A stretch of 64,000 nt of DNA, from contig CAWDNP010000005.1 in assembly GCA_963803755.1 (NCBI GenBank), positions 124,001 through 188,000 on the forward strand. The letters are read 5' to 3'. The DNA comes from CAVUPF01 sp963803755. Its GTDB lineage: Bacteria > Actinomycetota > Thermoleophilia > Solirubrobacterales > 70-9. Positions 63,983-64,000 of the stretch are shown here, piece by piece (the first letter of the stretch is position 1; each line of letters begins with the position of its first letter). The notes under the pieces were generated by a model, which worked only from the letters and a program-made list of their open reading frames with translations, did not search any database and was not told the DNA's origin. A program made the translations under genes and the position numbers.

Positions 63983-64000
63983 CGCCGTGCGGAGCATGGC

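Overview
The window is a high-GC actinobacterial chromosome segment, most likely from the class Thermoleophilia (Solirubrobacterales-like). This rests on GC- and CG-ending codons in the core genes, GTG starts, an acidic protein at 47.9 kb that begins MGILDEAIREHLELKRQHGA, and secreted proteins ending in a Lys/His/Cys-rich tail (HGKAKCVKV). No rRNA or other phylogenetic marker is present, so the placement is inference.

Layout. 1-7 kb is an exopolysaccharide/surface-glycan cluster: flippase, three glycosyltransferases, an undecaprenyl-phosphate sugar-phosphate transferase, a GNAT and a FemAB-like acyltransferase, several joined by ATGA overlaps. 6.7-18.7 kb holds housekeeping and surface genes: MetF, a sugar porter, a patatin-like/VPS62-like pair, an enoyl-CoA hydratase, a TetR remnant, a nucleotide-sugar dehydrogenase, a PIG-V-like mannosyltransferase, an OsmC protein, a secreted trypsin-like protease and a D-Ala-D-Ala carboxypeptidase. 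Nearly every gene in 1-20 kb carries one or more single-base frameshifts although protein similarity continues in the next frame. Indel errors in GC-rich sequence are the simplest reading.

18.8-47.8 kb looks like a layered island. It is bounded on the right by an intact tRNA-Ala(CGC) at 47,760 and on the left by diverged copies of the tRNA 3' half in the same orientation. It holds a large secreted RHS/YD-repeat protein whose 3' end overlaps a membrane PH-domain gene, two secreted propeller-type proteins, an IS1182-family element with clear ends, a three-gene VWA/membrane/lipoprotein operon, and an actinobacterial integrative conjugative element: small membrane protein, FtsK/TraG-like coupling ATPase, Replic_Relax-like protein, XRE regulator, ImmA-like metallopeptidase and large serine recombinase abutting the tRNA. 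Three copies of a 17-bp inverted repeat, TGTCC-N7-GGACA, sit at the promoters of the transfer genes and of the XRE/ImmA/recombinase genes, and are the likely switch operator.

47.9-50.8 kb returns to core sequence: acidic protein, DrrA/DrrB-like ABC exporter, tRNA-Ala(TGC). 51.6-64 kb is a defence island: an m6A methyltransferase, a circularly permuted m5C methyltransferase and a PD-(D/E)XK protein form a restriction-modification operon. They are followed by a TM0106-type nuclease/SF1 helicase fusion, a variant PD-(D/E)XK protein, two further nuclease-like genes and another membrane PH-domain gene.
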